Positions 1 to 6,486 of a stretch of DNA of 7,058 nt are shown piece after piece; the first letter of the stretch is position 1, and every line of letters starts with the position of its first letter. Position numbers and translations under genes: made by a program. Source of the DNA: Thermotoga sp. 4484_232. Its GTDB lineage: Bacteria > Thermotogota > Thermotogae > Thermotogales > Thermotogaceae. The stretch is taken from positions 4,199 through 11,256 of the forward strand of contig MZGO01000084.1 of the NCBI GenBank assembly GCA_002084985.1, read 5' to 3'. The notes beneath the pieces are model-generated. The model searched no databases. It was not told where the DNA came from and saw only the letters and a program-made list of their open reading frames with translations.

Positions 1-509
1 CTACTTCTGAATTTTCCCTTGAATTTCGGTATGGAGCAGAAAGTACAACCTCTGTCGCAGCCATCGGATATCTTGATGTAGGAGTAAGGCCTGTTGTCGA
101 GAGAACACCTATGAGAGAAACTGTAAACAACTTCTGGCGTTGTTGGAACGAAGAATTCTTCTCCTCTTTCTAAGGCCTCAACTAACCTCTCAGGTGCTAC
201 CACTCCGAACCATCCATCTACTTCCGGTATTTCTTCTCTCAATATTCTTCCATACCTTTGAACCAAACATCCCTTCACTATCAGTTTGAGATCTTGCTTT
301 GTAGATAGCTTGTAATCCACGAATTCAAAAATTTCAGATATGGACTCTCGCTTCGCATCTTCTATGAAAGCGCATGTATCCAATATCACAACGTCAGCAT
401 CTTCAACATTCTTGACTATCTCATGACCCCTTTTCTTTAAAATGCCAGCCAGGATTTCACAATCTGCTTCATTTTTAGGACACCCAAGAACCTTTATACC
501 GATTCTCAT
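1..509 (-). CDS. rimO: Ribosomal protein uS12 methylthiotransferase RimO (N-terminal part, cut by window edge)
   Basis: RimO is a radical SAM enzyme that methylthiolates a conserved aspartate of ribosomal protein S12. The ATG at 509 opens 169 codons with no stop before the left edge, so the product (normally about 430 residues) is C-terminally incomplete. The start reads MRIGIKVLGCPKNEAD. The three cysteines of the UPF0004/MTTase cluster are at residues 10 (GCPKNEAD), 46 (LDTCAFIEDAKRES) and 81 (KGCLVQRY). The radical SAM triad is at 151, 155 and 158 (SDGCDRGCTFCSIP). The DTCAFIEDA block and the S-D-G-C-D-R-G-C order match RimO better than the tRNA enzyme MiaB, and the whole segment resembles T. 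maritima RimO as I remember it. Its ATG overlaps the TGA of the upstream DUF4416 gene by four bases, which suggests coupled translation. All expected cluster ligands in the visible part are intact. Confidence 0.95.
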   Translation of the reverse strand, partial: MRIGIKVLGCPKNEADCEILAGILKKRGHEIVKNVEDADVVILDTCAFIEDAKRESISEIFEFVDYKLSTKQDLKLIVKGCLVQRYGRILREEIPEVDGWFGVVAPERLVEALERGEEFFVPTTPEVVYSFSHRCSLDNRPYSYIKISDGCDRGCTFCSIPKFKGKFRS

Positions 510-1048
510 CCTTTAAGGAATCTCCTCCTTTTTCTCAGATAAATCTCCCTTATCTTCTCGAGATGTTCTTTATACTCTTTCTCTTGATAGTTTGGATATG
601 TGAAATCCAGATGATGGAAACTCCCCCTCATGTAAACGAGCGTTACTTCAGCGTATATTCCCTTACCTATGTATATTCTGTTACCCCAGTGTTTTGTGGA
701 AGCCAGCACGAATTGCGTGTGATGAATGTATCCAGGATCTATATTAATTTTTCGTTTTCCCTCGATTGAAAACTTCTTCTCTAAGTCCATGGTTGCAAGC
801 TTTACATCCGCTAGTTGGGAGGGGTGTATGAGCCTTTCGAAACTCACCAGTTTTCCCATCAAACCTTGCCCCATTTCTTCTCTGTAATATAGAGTGTATT
901 TTTCAAAATCCAAATTGGGAGATACGTAATCTAAAGGCCCGAATTCTCCCACAAGAATGGGTTTTAGCTCTCCAAACCAGTAATCTATGTGGGAAGCGAA
1001 TATGAACATCACCAAATTCACCATATCTGGTATCTTTATCTCTCCCAC
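506..1048 (-). CDS. DUF4416 family protein of unknown function
   Basis: This is a 180-residue soluble protein matching the DUF4416 pattern, as recalled. It has an N-terminal KIPDMVNLVMFIFAS strand region, a YTLYYREEMG block (residues 51-60), SFERLIHP (69-76), DVKLAT..LE (81-90), NIDPGY (102-107) and LASTKHWGNRIYIGKGIYAE (115-134), then a TYPNY motif and a basic tail. No function is established for the family and none is assigned here. The reading frame is open back to 1087, but I prefer the GTG at 1048. It follows a GAGGTGA ribosome site by seven bases, it gives the short MGEIKIP start expected of the family, and it cuts the overlap with the upstream gene to 13 bases. It sits between the RodZ-like gene and rimO, overlapping both, so it is probably expressed with them. 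No signal peptide or membrane segment is visible. Confidence 0.85.
   Translation of the reverse strand: MGEIKIPDMVNLVMFIFASHIDYWFGELKPILVGEFGPLDYVSPNLDFEKYTLYYREEMGQGLMGKLVSFERLIHPSQLADVKLATMDLEKKFSIEGKRKINIDPGYIHHTQFVLASTKHWGNRIYIGKGIYAEVTLVYMRGSFHHLDFTYPNYQEKEYKEHLEKIREIYLRKRRRFLKG
510..530 (-). promoter_or_regulatory. rimO ribosome binding site inside a small hairpin
   Basis: On the minus strand an AAGGAGG site (530-524) lies 14 bases before the rimO ATG, longer than the roughly 7 bases seen at other starts here. The first five bases, AAGGA (530-526), can pair with TCCTT (519-515) across a six-base loop. Folding would bury part of the site; ribosomes translating DUF4416 through it would open it. 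The pairing is visible in the sequence; any regulatory role is inference. Confidence 0.3.
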
Positions 1049-1650
1049 GAAATCTTCACCTCGAAATCCTTCAACCTCACCTTCCACAATTTTCCCTTGG
1101 TTCTTACAAACACTTCCCCCTTGTTGCCTTCTATCCTATATGTTCCCTCACTCAAAGCCATCCTCTCTCCCGGTTTCAAATCAGTGCCATTAACCTTTAT
1201 CACATCACCCGAGAGATTCTCGATGATACCAAGGGGCTCCCTGATGAGAGATGAAAACTCTTTCAATCCCACGTAGAGAAGTATCAGATTGACAAGGAGT
1301 ACGGCTATCACGAAAATAAGGGAGAGATCCGCTTTCTTCTTCCTCTCTTCTTTCTCCTCTTCAATCATCCCGGTTTCAACATTCGTTACCTCGAAACCTT
1401 TTTCGTACATCTCGATCAATTCGGTGGAATCTATACCCAATACATCAGCATACCTTCTGAGGTATCCTTTAACGTACACTGGAACATCGAGGTTTTTGAA
1501 ATCCCCCCGCTCCATTCTCTCCAACTTCTTGTAATCCACATTTATCGCGAGGGAGAGTTCTCTAAGACTCATTCCCTTCTCCTCCCTCAACTTTTTCAAC
1601 GTTTCCCCTAGGGTTTTCCACGGACCATCCAACCCTTTCACTTCCCTCAT
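1036..1650 (-). CDS. Membrane-anchored helix-turn-helix protein, RodZ-like
   Basis: This 204-residue protein has the layout of RodZ-type proteins. A cytoplasmic helix-turn-helix of the HTH_25/XRE kind spans about residues 14-73 (LGETLKKLREEKGMSLRELS, then PVYVKGYLRRYADVLGID, the RodZ-like signature). A charged linker rich in Glu and Lys follows (about 95-108). One membrane helix lies at about 109-128 (LSLIFVIAVLLVNLILLYVG). The small C-terminal part (about 145-204) looks beta-rich and would lie outside the membrane. RodZ links MreB to the wall-elongation machinery in rod-shaped bacteria; that role here is inferred from architecture and short length only. The ATG at 1650 follows endonuclease V by 26 bases and has no good Shine-Dalgarno site. 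A TTG at codon 7 is an alternative start. The end overlaps the DUF4416 start. A purely transcriptional regulator is possible but less likely given the membrane anchor. Confidence 0.8.
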   Translation of the reverse strand: MREVKGLDGPWKTLGETLKKLREEKGMSLRELSLAINVDYKKLERMERGDFKNLDVPVYVKGYLRRYADVLGIDSTELIEMYEKGFEVTNVETGMIEEEKEERKKKADLSLIFVIAVLLVNLILLYVGLKEFSSLIREPLGIIENLSGDVIKVNGTDLKPGERMALSEGTYRIEGNKGEVFVRTKGKLWKVRLKDFEVKISWER

Positions 1651-1673
1651 TTTGTATCCACAGGAGGATTATA
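1651..1673 (-). promoter_or_regulatory. Possible internal promoter (TATAAT) before the RodZ-like gene
   Basis: In the only real gap of the downstream cluster, the minus strand carries a perfect TATAAT at 1673-1668, 17 bases before the ATG at 1650. No convincing -35 box lies 16-18 bases upstream (the best is TGAAGA). Initiation here would leave a leader of only about 10 bases without a clear ribosome site. It may be chance in an AT-rich spacer. Confidence 0.25.
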
Positions 1674-1676
1674 ACA

Positions 1677-2357
1677 TCAAAAGAGAGAACTCTTCAGCCT
1701 CTGGGTGTACAAATGAGCCATTCTGGTAGGCTCAGGAATTCTCTTTCCAGGTATTAGGACTTTTTTAACGAGCTCAAAACTACTTTCGACATCCACGAGA
1801 TGGCCCGGGGATATGAAAATCGGTGAAACATTCGCTCTCGACCTAAAGACGATTCCTATCGTTCTACCACCATCATCTAGAAGATAGGAGAAGGATCCCT
1901 GTTCGGGAGGAAGTTTTTCGTATTTTCCATAAAGTCTTGATTTAGCAACGCCGACAGTTGGTATTTCCAGGAACAACCCCATATGAGAGGCTATACCCAA
2001 GCCTCTGGGATGGGCTATCCCCTGACCATCAAAGAAAACGACATCTGGTTTTGTTTTAACCTTCTCCCATGCTTTCAAGAACAGCGGGCCCTCCCTGAAA
2101 GCTAGAAGACCCGGTATATAGGGGAAATTTATGCTTCCTTTTTCATGAACCAATTCTTTTATTCTGAGAGAAGGAAATTCCAGGACAACTACTACAGCAA
2201 GACCTACGTTTTCACCTGGAAAGGAGAGATCCGCACCGGCAACGTATTTCAATTCTCCGTTGAATGGTTTTAACACAACCTCCTTTTTTAATCTCCTCTG
2301 AAGCTCCATCGCCTCTTCCGGCTGAAGATCCCATCTGTGAAGATTCTTGTATTTCAC
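1677..2357 (-). CDS. nfi: Endonuclease V (deoxyinosine 3' endonuclease)
   Basis: Endonuclease V starts repair of deaminated adenine by cutting the second phosphodiester bond 3' of deoxyinosine, using a divalent metal. The 226-residue product is full length and matches the T. maritima enzyme closely, as remembered. The metal-binding and catalytic set is intact: D43 (GADLSFPG), E89 (AFREGP), D110 (VFFDGQGIAHPR) and H215 (TRMAHLYTQR), with K139 in GVAKSRLYG. The wedge motif FPYIPG with Y80 (residues 78-83), used for base recognition and strand separation, is present. The start is GTG: the upstream gene's TGA and this GTG are directly adjacent (TGAGTG). A GGAGGTG site inside the upstream gene's last codons is correctly spaced, so translation is probably coupled to the LCP gene. 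Deamination repair makes sense in a thermophile, where deamination is fast. The product acts in the cytoplasm. Confidence 0.97.
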   Translation of the reverse strand: MKYKNLHRWDLQPEEAMELQRRLKKEVVLKPFNGELKYVAGADLSFPGENVGLAVVVVLEFPSLRIKELVHEKGSINFPYIPGLLAFREGPLFLKAWEKVKTKPDVVFFDGQGIAHPRGLGIASHMGLFLEIPTVGVAKSRLYGKYEKLPPEQGSFSYLLDDGGRTIGIVFRSRANVSPIFISPGHLVDVESSFELVKKVLIPGKRIPEPTRMAHLYTQRLKSSLF

Positions 2358-3635
2358 TCACCCACCTCCAAGGGTTCCAAGGATAATCAAAGCATCTATA
2401 GGCCTTTCAACGTATATTCTCTTTTCGAAGAGTTTTTCCATGATTTCATAATACTCATCTATATCCTCCATCCAGGAAACCATGTGAACTTTGAACGTTT
2501 CCTCAGGATAAACCTTTTTGAGAAATCCAAGAATGGCTTCCTTGTCTACCATACTTCTTGATAGCACGAAAACGTGGGATCCCTTCATATTTATCTTGGT
2601 GTCCTCCCAAATGACCTTTTCAGGTTCCCATCCCATAACCTTCCTCCAACGAGATCTCACCCTTGCTTCGAAAACCCTGTTTTTTAGTGTGGAATTGTTC
2701 AGTATCACTATTCTGTAACTCTTTCTGATTCCTGATACAGGCAGTTCCTTGAGAGAATCTCTGTATCTTCCCAGTCTTTTCTTATCCACGATCACTTCTC
2801 CTCTGTCGTTTATAGTGTATGGAAAACCGATGAAACTCATTTGACCGTTTTTCGATACTTTTGAGAACAAATATATTACTTCTGAAAGATCTAGATCTGT
2901 CTTCATCAATTTCTTCAGCTTCGAATACAATCTTCCCAATCTGAAGATATCCATATTTTTCGCTTTCTCAAACATTTTCTTTAAAACATCCTTCTGCCTT
3001 TCCAACCTGCCAATATCTCCTAGCGCATTTTTTCTGTATCTTATATACGCCAAAAGTTCGTCTCCCTTCATTCGATAGACGACACCTGGTTTGAAATCTA
3101 TGGTTAGATTCTGAACGTAATCGTGATAGTACATGGGCTCATTCACCATGATTTCTATGGGGCCAAGCTCGTCACCAAGAATTTTGAAAACGTCGTAGTT
3201 CACCAAAGCGAACCGATTGATTTTCAACCCCGTTAAATCCTCCACCACATTCTCAAGTGCTTCGATCCCCTTTCTTTCGTACACGGAGTTTATCTTGGAA
3301 CCATCTACCATAAGGTCTCTTGGTATACTCGATAGTACGACCTTTCCTTCCACATGATCTATTATGGCCAGCAAAATCGCATCGGTTCTGACAGTTCCTT
3401 CTATGACCTCATCCAGACCCAGTAGCAGGATGTTGAATGGATTCTCCTTAACGGGTTTGTATATCAGAGAGACTATGAAGTTCAAAAATGGAAATGGTAT
3501 GCATATGAGTATGATCAGTCCTAAGGCTATGGATGTTATCACGATCAACGTAAGGGGATCTTTAAATCCCGTTCGTCCACCAATATCGATATTTCCCTTA
3601 TTCTTCCCTCTACCTCCAATATTTTGAACACCCAC
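2358..3635 (-). CDS. LytR-CpsA-Psr (LCP) family envelope glycopolymer ligase
   Basis: LCP proteins transfer polymers from undecaprenyl-diphosphate carriers to peptidoglycan or other envelope acceptors outside the membrane. The 425-residue product has a short basic cytoplasmic N-terminus, one membrane helix (about 28-58) and an LCP domain (about 65-225). Motif residues are present: ILLLGLD (D75), VRTDA (R83, D85), SSIPRD (R106, D107), KINSVY (116 region), YIRYRK (R199, R201) and GDIGRLERQ (206-214). A LytR_C-like domain appears to start near 307 (YRIVILNNSTLKNRVFEAR). The GTG start at 3635 is preceded by GGTGA at the right distance, but it places 91 bases inside the end of the GH31 gene. A TTG at 3548 overlapping the GH31 TGA is an alternative; it would remove 29 residues before the helix. 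The exact polymer is unknown, and Thermotogales have no classical teichoic acids that I know of. The gene ends right against endonuclease V. Confidence 0.88.
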   Translation of the reverse strand: MGVQNIGGRGKNKGNIDIGGRTGFKDPLTLIVITSIALGLIILICIPFPFLNFIVSLIYKPVKENPFNILLLGLDEVIEGTVRTDAILLAIIDHVEGKVVLSSIPRDLMVDGSKINSVYERKGIEALENVVEDLTGLKINRFALVNYDVFKILGDELGPIEIMVNEPMYYHDYVQNLTIDFKPGVVYRMKGDELLAYIRYRKNALGDIGRLERQKDVLKKMFEKAKNMDIFRLGRLYSKLKKLMKTDLDLSEVIYLFSKVSKNGQMSFIGFPYTINDRGEVIVDKKRLGRYRDSLKELPVSGIRKSYRIVILNNSTLKNRVFEARVRSRWRKVMGWEPEKVIWEDTKINMKGSHVFVLSRSMVDKEAILGFLKKVYPEETFKVHMVSWMEDIDEYYEIMEKLFEKRIYVERPIDALIILGTLGGG

Positions 3636-3979
3636 TCTCTCACCGGAGGTTTGTATCCTCCTCTAGACGATTCTACTTCGATCTTATCTCTTGTGATCAA
3701 CACCCTCCTTAAAGAAAAATCTCCTTCTTCAAAAGAAAAACTCTCTCCATCATCTTCATAAAGCTCTATTTCAACCCTTTCATTCAAGAAAACATCGAAA
3801 TAAAGCCTCTTCAAATCTTTCTCGAAAATGAAATTCTGAGGATCCATTTTCACAACCGCAGTGTCCTCTCTCTGAAAGAGCGGTATAACCTCGAGAGGTG
3901 CGTCAACAACCCTCCAACCAGGTTTCATTATCTCTCCCGTCGGGATATACAACCATCTGACCTTGGGAAGGTATACCAC
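3545..3979 (-). pseudogene. C-terminal beta-sandwich part of the broken GH31 alpha-glucosidase
   Basis: This frame continues the GH31 protein after its reading frame is lost. It begins with VVYLPKVRWLYIPTGEI, which corresponds to the usual GH31 stretch after the barrel (VYLP..W...TGE). It continues with APLEVIPLFQRED and ends with an LYEDDGESFSFEEGDFSLRR block typical of the distal C-terminal domain. About 144 residues are readable with no internal stop. Upstream of the GTG at 3979 this frame reads only QEKR before a TGA, so it cannot be a separate complete gene. Its last 91 bases overlap the proposed LCP start. The good state of the sequence suggests recent loss. It is unlikely to fold alone, though a weak restart at the GTG cannot be excluded. 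Confidence 0.8.
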
Positions 3980-5697
3980 TCTCTTTTCCTGTCATCTTCT
4001 ATGGTGTGTGTAACTGGATCGTCCTGGAATTCAAAGAAAAGAGGTCTGACGAGGGGCACATTTTTCATGATACCGAGCATATAGGATGAATAGATATATG
4101 GAATCAAGGAATATCTCAAGTTTATGGTTTCCTTTATCACATTCTCATAGTACTCCCCAAAAACCCAGGGTTCCTGCCTTTTCGTTCCGATAGCCGAGTG
4201 GTTTCTGAAAAATGGTGTGAAAGCTCCCAGCTGGTAGAATCGAACAAGAAGTTCCGGTGTTACATCCCCTCCAAACCCACCAACATCGAAGCCGCAGAAG
4301 AAAATACCACAGATCGAAAGACTCTGAATGTTTATCATCTCCTGGAGTATGTGCTCCCACCAGGAATGATTATCACCAGTCCAAACACCTCCGTATTTTT
4401 GAATCCCAGGATAGGCTGATCTAGATAGGATGAGGAATCTTCTGTTCGGAAATCTTTTTTTCAAACCTTCCCAACACGCTTTCGTCATAAGCATACCGTA
4501 CGCATTCCTGACTTTCCAATGTGGTAAATCATCTTTGTGAACGATCTCTTCTTCCCTCTGACTTTTGAAAACATTCGAGAAAGAAAGTAATGTTAGAGGG
4601 ATCATCCATCCATCATCCAGGTCTATGTCAGCCATTCTCTCCCTCATCTCGTCCAACTCCTCTTGTGTCGCGAATATAGTGGGCTCATTCATATCGTTCC
4701 AGAAGCCGTCCACATTCGTTTTCTCCACGAAATTCGCGTACTTCTCTCCCCACCATTCTCTCACATCATCTCTGGTGAAATCTGGAAATCTTGTCCTTCC
4801 AGGCCATACAGCACCCTCAAAATCTTTACCATCTTTCGTTTTCAGGAAGTACCCGTTTTTCTTTCCTTCGTTGAAAATCTCGTAACCTTCTTCAACCTTA
4901 ACACCGGCGTCGACAATGGGAACGACTTTGAAACCCATATCGTGAAGCTCTTTCACGAATTCAGGAAACTCCTTGAAATTTTCCTCATCCCATGTGAAGT
5001 TCTTAAAGGAGTCCATGTGTTCTAGATCGAGAAATATACCATCGCATGGTATACCCTTCTCTCGGAATTTTCTGGCGATTTCCATGACCACGTTTCTATC
5101 TGTGTATCCCCATCTGCTCTGATGGTATCCAAAAGCCCATATCGGAGCTGGGAAATTCTTCCCCGTCAGATTCAAAAATTCCCTGATTATTTCCTTCACG
5201 CTTGAATTGAAGATGAAGTACTCTACTAATCCTTCCCCTCTCACCTTTATCTTGAACACACCTTTTCCTTCACTGTCGAAATCCATTTCCATGTATCCAG
5301 GATAGTTGAAGAACACTCCAAAGGATGTTTTTCTATCTAAGACTATGAAGAAAGGTATGGATTTGTATAAAGGGTCAGCAATAGGTGTGTGAATGGGATC
5401 ATCCGCATTGAAGAAGATGTACTTTCTTTGCCTTCGATTCATCGGACCCATCTTGTCACCTAGTCCGAAGATGTTCCCTCTCCACATCTTCATGGTGAGA
5501 CAAAAATACTCTCCATCGCGAGAGATGGAGATATCCTCTTGTAGAATTCTTCCATTAGCCTTTAAAAGGAACTTTCCCTCCTCCTCGGTCACCTCCACAT
5601 TCCCATGTTCTCCCTCTTTGAACCCTTCAGGTGCGAACCACTCTTTAGGAGATCCATAGACGAGTCTCAGAGTATTTTTAGAAACCCATGTCCACAC
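3928..5697 (-). pseudogene. GH31 alpha-glucosidase, N-terminal and catalytic part, frame lost near residue 569
   Basis: GH31 enzymes release terminal alpha-linked sugars with retention of configuration. The 589-codon frame holds an N-terminal beta-sandwich (about 1-180) and nearly all of the catalytic barrel. Visible motifs are GYHQSRWGY (190-198), FLDLEHMD (222-229), the nucleophile D335 in FWNDMNEPT, SRSAYPG (425-431), the acid/base D442 in WTGDNHSWWEH, GFDVGGFGG and FFRNHS (497-501). GYHQSRWGY and LEHMD favour an alpha-glucosidase over an alpha-xylosidase. No signal peptide is seen, so the enzyme would be intracellular. After residue 569 (THTIEDD) the family normally continues with a block like QFxxGxxLLVAPVL; here that block is absent and the frame shifts into about 20 unrelated residues ending at 3928. 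Both catalytic acids remain, but the end of the barrel and the C-terminal domain are lost. The GTG start at 5697 has AGGAGG seven bases upstream. Confidence 0.88.
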
Positions 5698-5703
5698 ATG
5701 AAT

Positions 5704-5749
5704 CCCTCCTAGAGCAATCTTCTCATATTTTATATGAAGATATGCACAA
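5704..5749 (-). promoter_or_regulatory. Putative promoter, overlapping dyad and ribosome site of the GH31 gene
   Basis: Upstream of the GH31 GTG the minus strand shows TTGTGC (5749-5744), a 16-base spacer and TATGAG (5727-5722). An alternative -10, TATAAA, lies at 5734-5729. An imperfect dyad covers 5717-5741: TCATAT and ATATGA pair around a three-base centre, and outer ATCT/AGAT arms pair past a two-base bulge. It overlaps both possible -10 boxes, where a repressor site would sit. The AGGAGG ribosome site is at 5710-5705. The boxes are weak matches. That this stretch starts the minus-strand cluster is inferred from its position as the first gap upstream. Confidence 0.35.
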
Positions 5750-5773
5750 TTTGGGTGTTAAACTTTCTGGAAA

Positions 5774-6317
5774 TCACCTTGGAAGGTGCTTCAATTTTCC
5801 TTGATAGAGGAGGTCGTCGACGAAATTCATGAAATCCTCCTCTTCCTTTTTCCATTCCTCCATTATATCTCCTGGAAATTCGCCATTTTTCAAAATTTCA
5901 GATACCCTTTTATCTCCCATCAGCGTGTTGAACCATTCGTTTATTTCCAGCTCCTCGTGTATCACAGATGAGATCTGCAGCATCTTAAAGGTCACAGTGA
6001 AGAAGTCACCGGAGATCGGTAAGAACTCTATTCCCCAGCACACCTGCCCTGTGTACTTTCCAAACATGGGTATGAATTCTCTCTTTCCGAACATGAATTC
6101 CTTCCGATTCTCTTTCCTCGATTCCTCATAAACTGATTGGTTCTTCTTCCCTTTGAGATACTTATTCCCTCGAAAAGGCAAGTTCTAGGGTAACATATCG
6201 TGGATTCATAAATTGGAAGGCCAGGAAATGGAGTATTCCAGAAAAGCCCGTCTCATCAAAACTCATATCCTCCGGCATCCTTGGGCCGAACACGTATCCT
6301 CCCAAGATTTCATATCC
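5774..6317 (-). pseudogene. Decayed DUF1343 (NamZ-type exo-beta-N-acetylmuramidase) remnant
   Basis: Fragments of one DUF1343 protein are spread over two frames. The upstream frame (6317-6162, bounded by stops at both ends) reads YEILGGYVFGPRMPEDMSF joined directly to a DETGF piece and a TLELA piece. In the family these blocks are separated by tens of residues, so an internal deletion is likely. The next frame (from about 6181 to the TGA at 5774) has LPFRGNKYLKG (compare LFEGTNISEG), then FIPMFGKYTGQVCWGIEF (compare F.PTFSKYAGE.CGGVQI), then FNTLMGDKRVSEILKNGE. It ends with EEWKKEEEDF and DDLLYQGK. The usual protein is near 400 residues; roughly 180 remain in pieces. NamZ enzymes remove N-acetylmuramic acid from peptidoglycan fragments during wall recycling. 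The last 135 codons could still be read as an open frame from a TTG at 6181, but without the catalytic region. Family assignment is from remembered motifs. Confidence 0.68.
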
Positions 6318-6474
6318 CTATCCACAAATGAGTAGTTGGTTATCTAAGAATTTTAATATCATCTTTTACCAAAACATCGATTCCTTGAAGTACCAAAATA
6401 TCACCTTCTTTTACAATTTTATCATATTGTGTTATCATCATATCAGCATAACTCATAAAAGATACACTTAAGTA
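6318..6474. other. AT-rich intergenic segment with a 38-codon minus-strand fragment
   Basis: This stretch separates the DUF1343 remnant from the truncated regulator. Counting 6341-6470 gives 33 G or C in 130 bases (25%), against 45% in the first 60 bases at 6481-6540. On the minus strand, ATG 6456 to TAA 6340 encodes 38 residues (MSYADMMITQYDKIVKEG, then DILVLQGIDVLVKDDIKILR) that look protein-like, but with no ribosome site. The frame stays open upstream into the antisense of the next gene. I do not recognise the peptide. It may be the tail of a gene whose front was deleted. No tRNA, repeat or terminator is seen here. Confidence 0.4.
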
Positions 6475-6479
6475 GGAGG
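6474..6479 (+). promoter_or_regulatory. Ribosome binding site deciding the truncated GntR start
   Basis: AGGAGG lies seven bases before the ATG at 6487, the same spacing as the GH31 start in this window. An in-frame TAA at 6469-6471 blocks any longer reading. The site makes translation of the shortened regulator likely even though the domain begins in its middle. It may instead be a chance match at a deletion join. Confidence 0.5.
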
Positions 6480-6486
6480 GAAAGAC

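Noticed and set aside
1049..1087. Extended DUF4416 start at 1087 (193 residues)
   Set aside because: The extra residues do not fit the family start and would enlarge the overlap with the RodZ-like gene. The GTG at 1048 has the better ribosome site.
3928..3979. Programmed ribosomal frameshift joining the two GH31 frames
   Set aside because: There is only a run of four A residues near the overlap and no evident stimulatory structure. Joining the frames would still lack the conserved barrel-end block, so a deletion explains the data better.
4565..5025. Plus-strand open frames of about 100-120 codons inside the GH31 gene
   Set aside because: They are antisense to well-conserved GH31 motifs, including the nucleophile region, and carry no recognisable domain or convincing ribosome site.
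5775..5788. CACCTT-GG-AAGGTG inverted repeat as a terminator
   Set aside because: The stem is only five or six base pairs and no T run follows on either strand. It overlaps the last codons and stop of the DUF1343 remnant, so it may be coincidental.
5829..6131. Plus-strand 100-codon frame opposite the DUF1343 remnant
   Set aside because: It is a serine-rich shadow frame. The minus-strand reading carries the family motifs.
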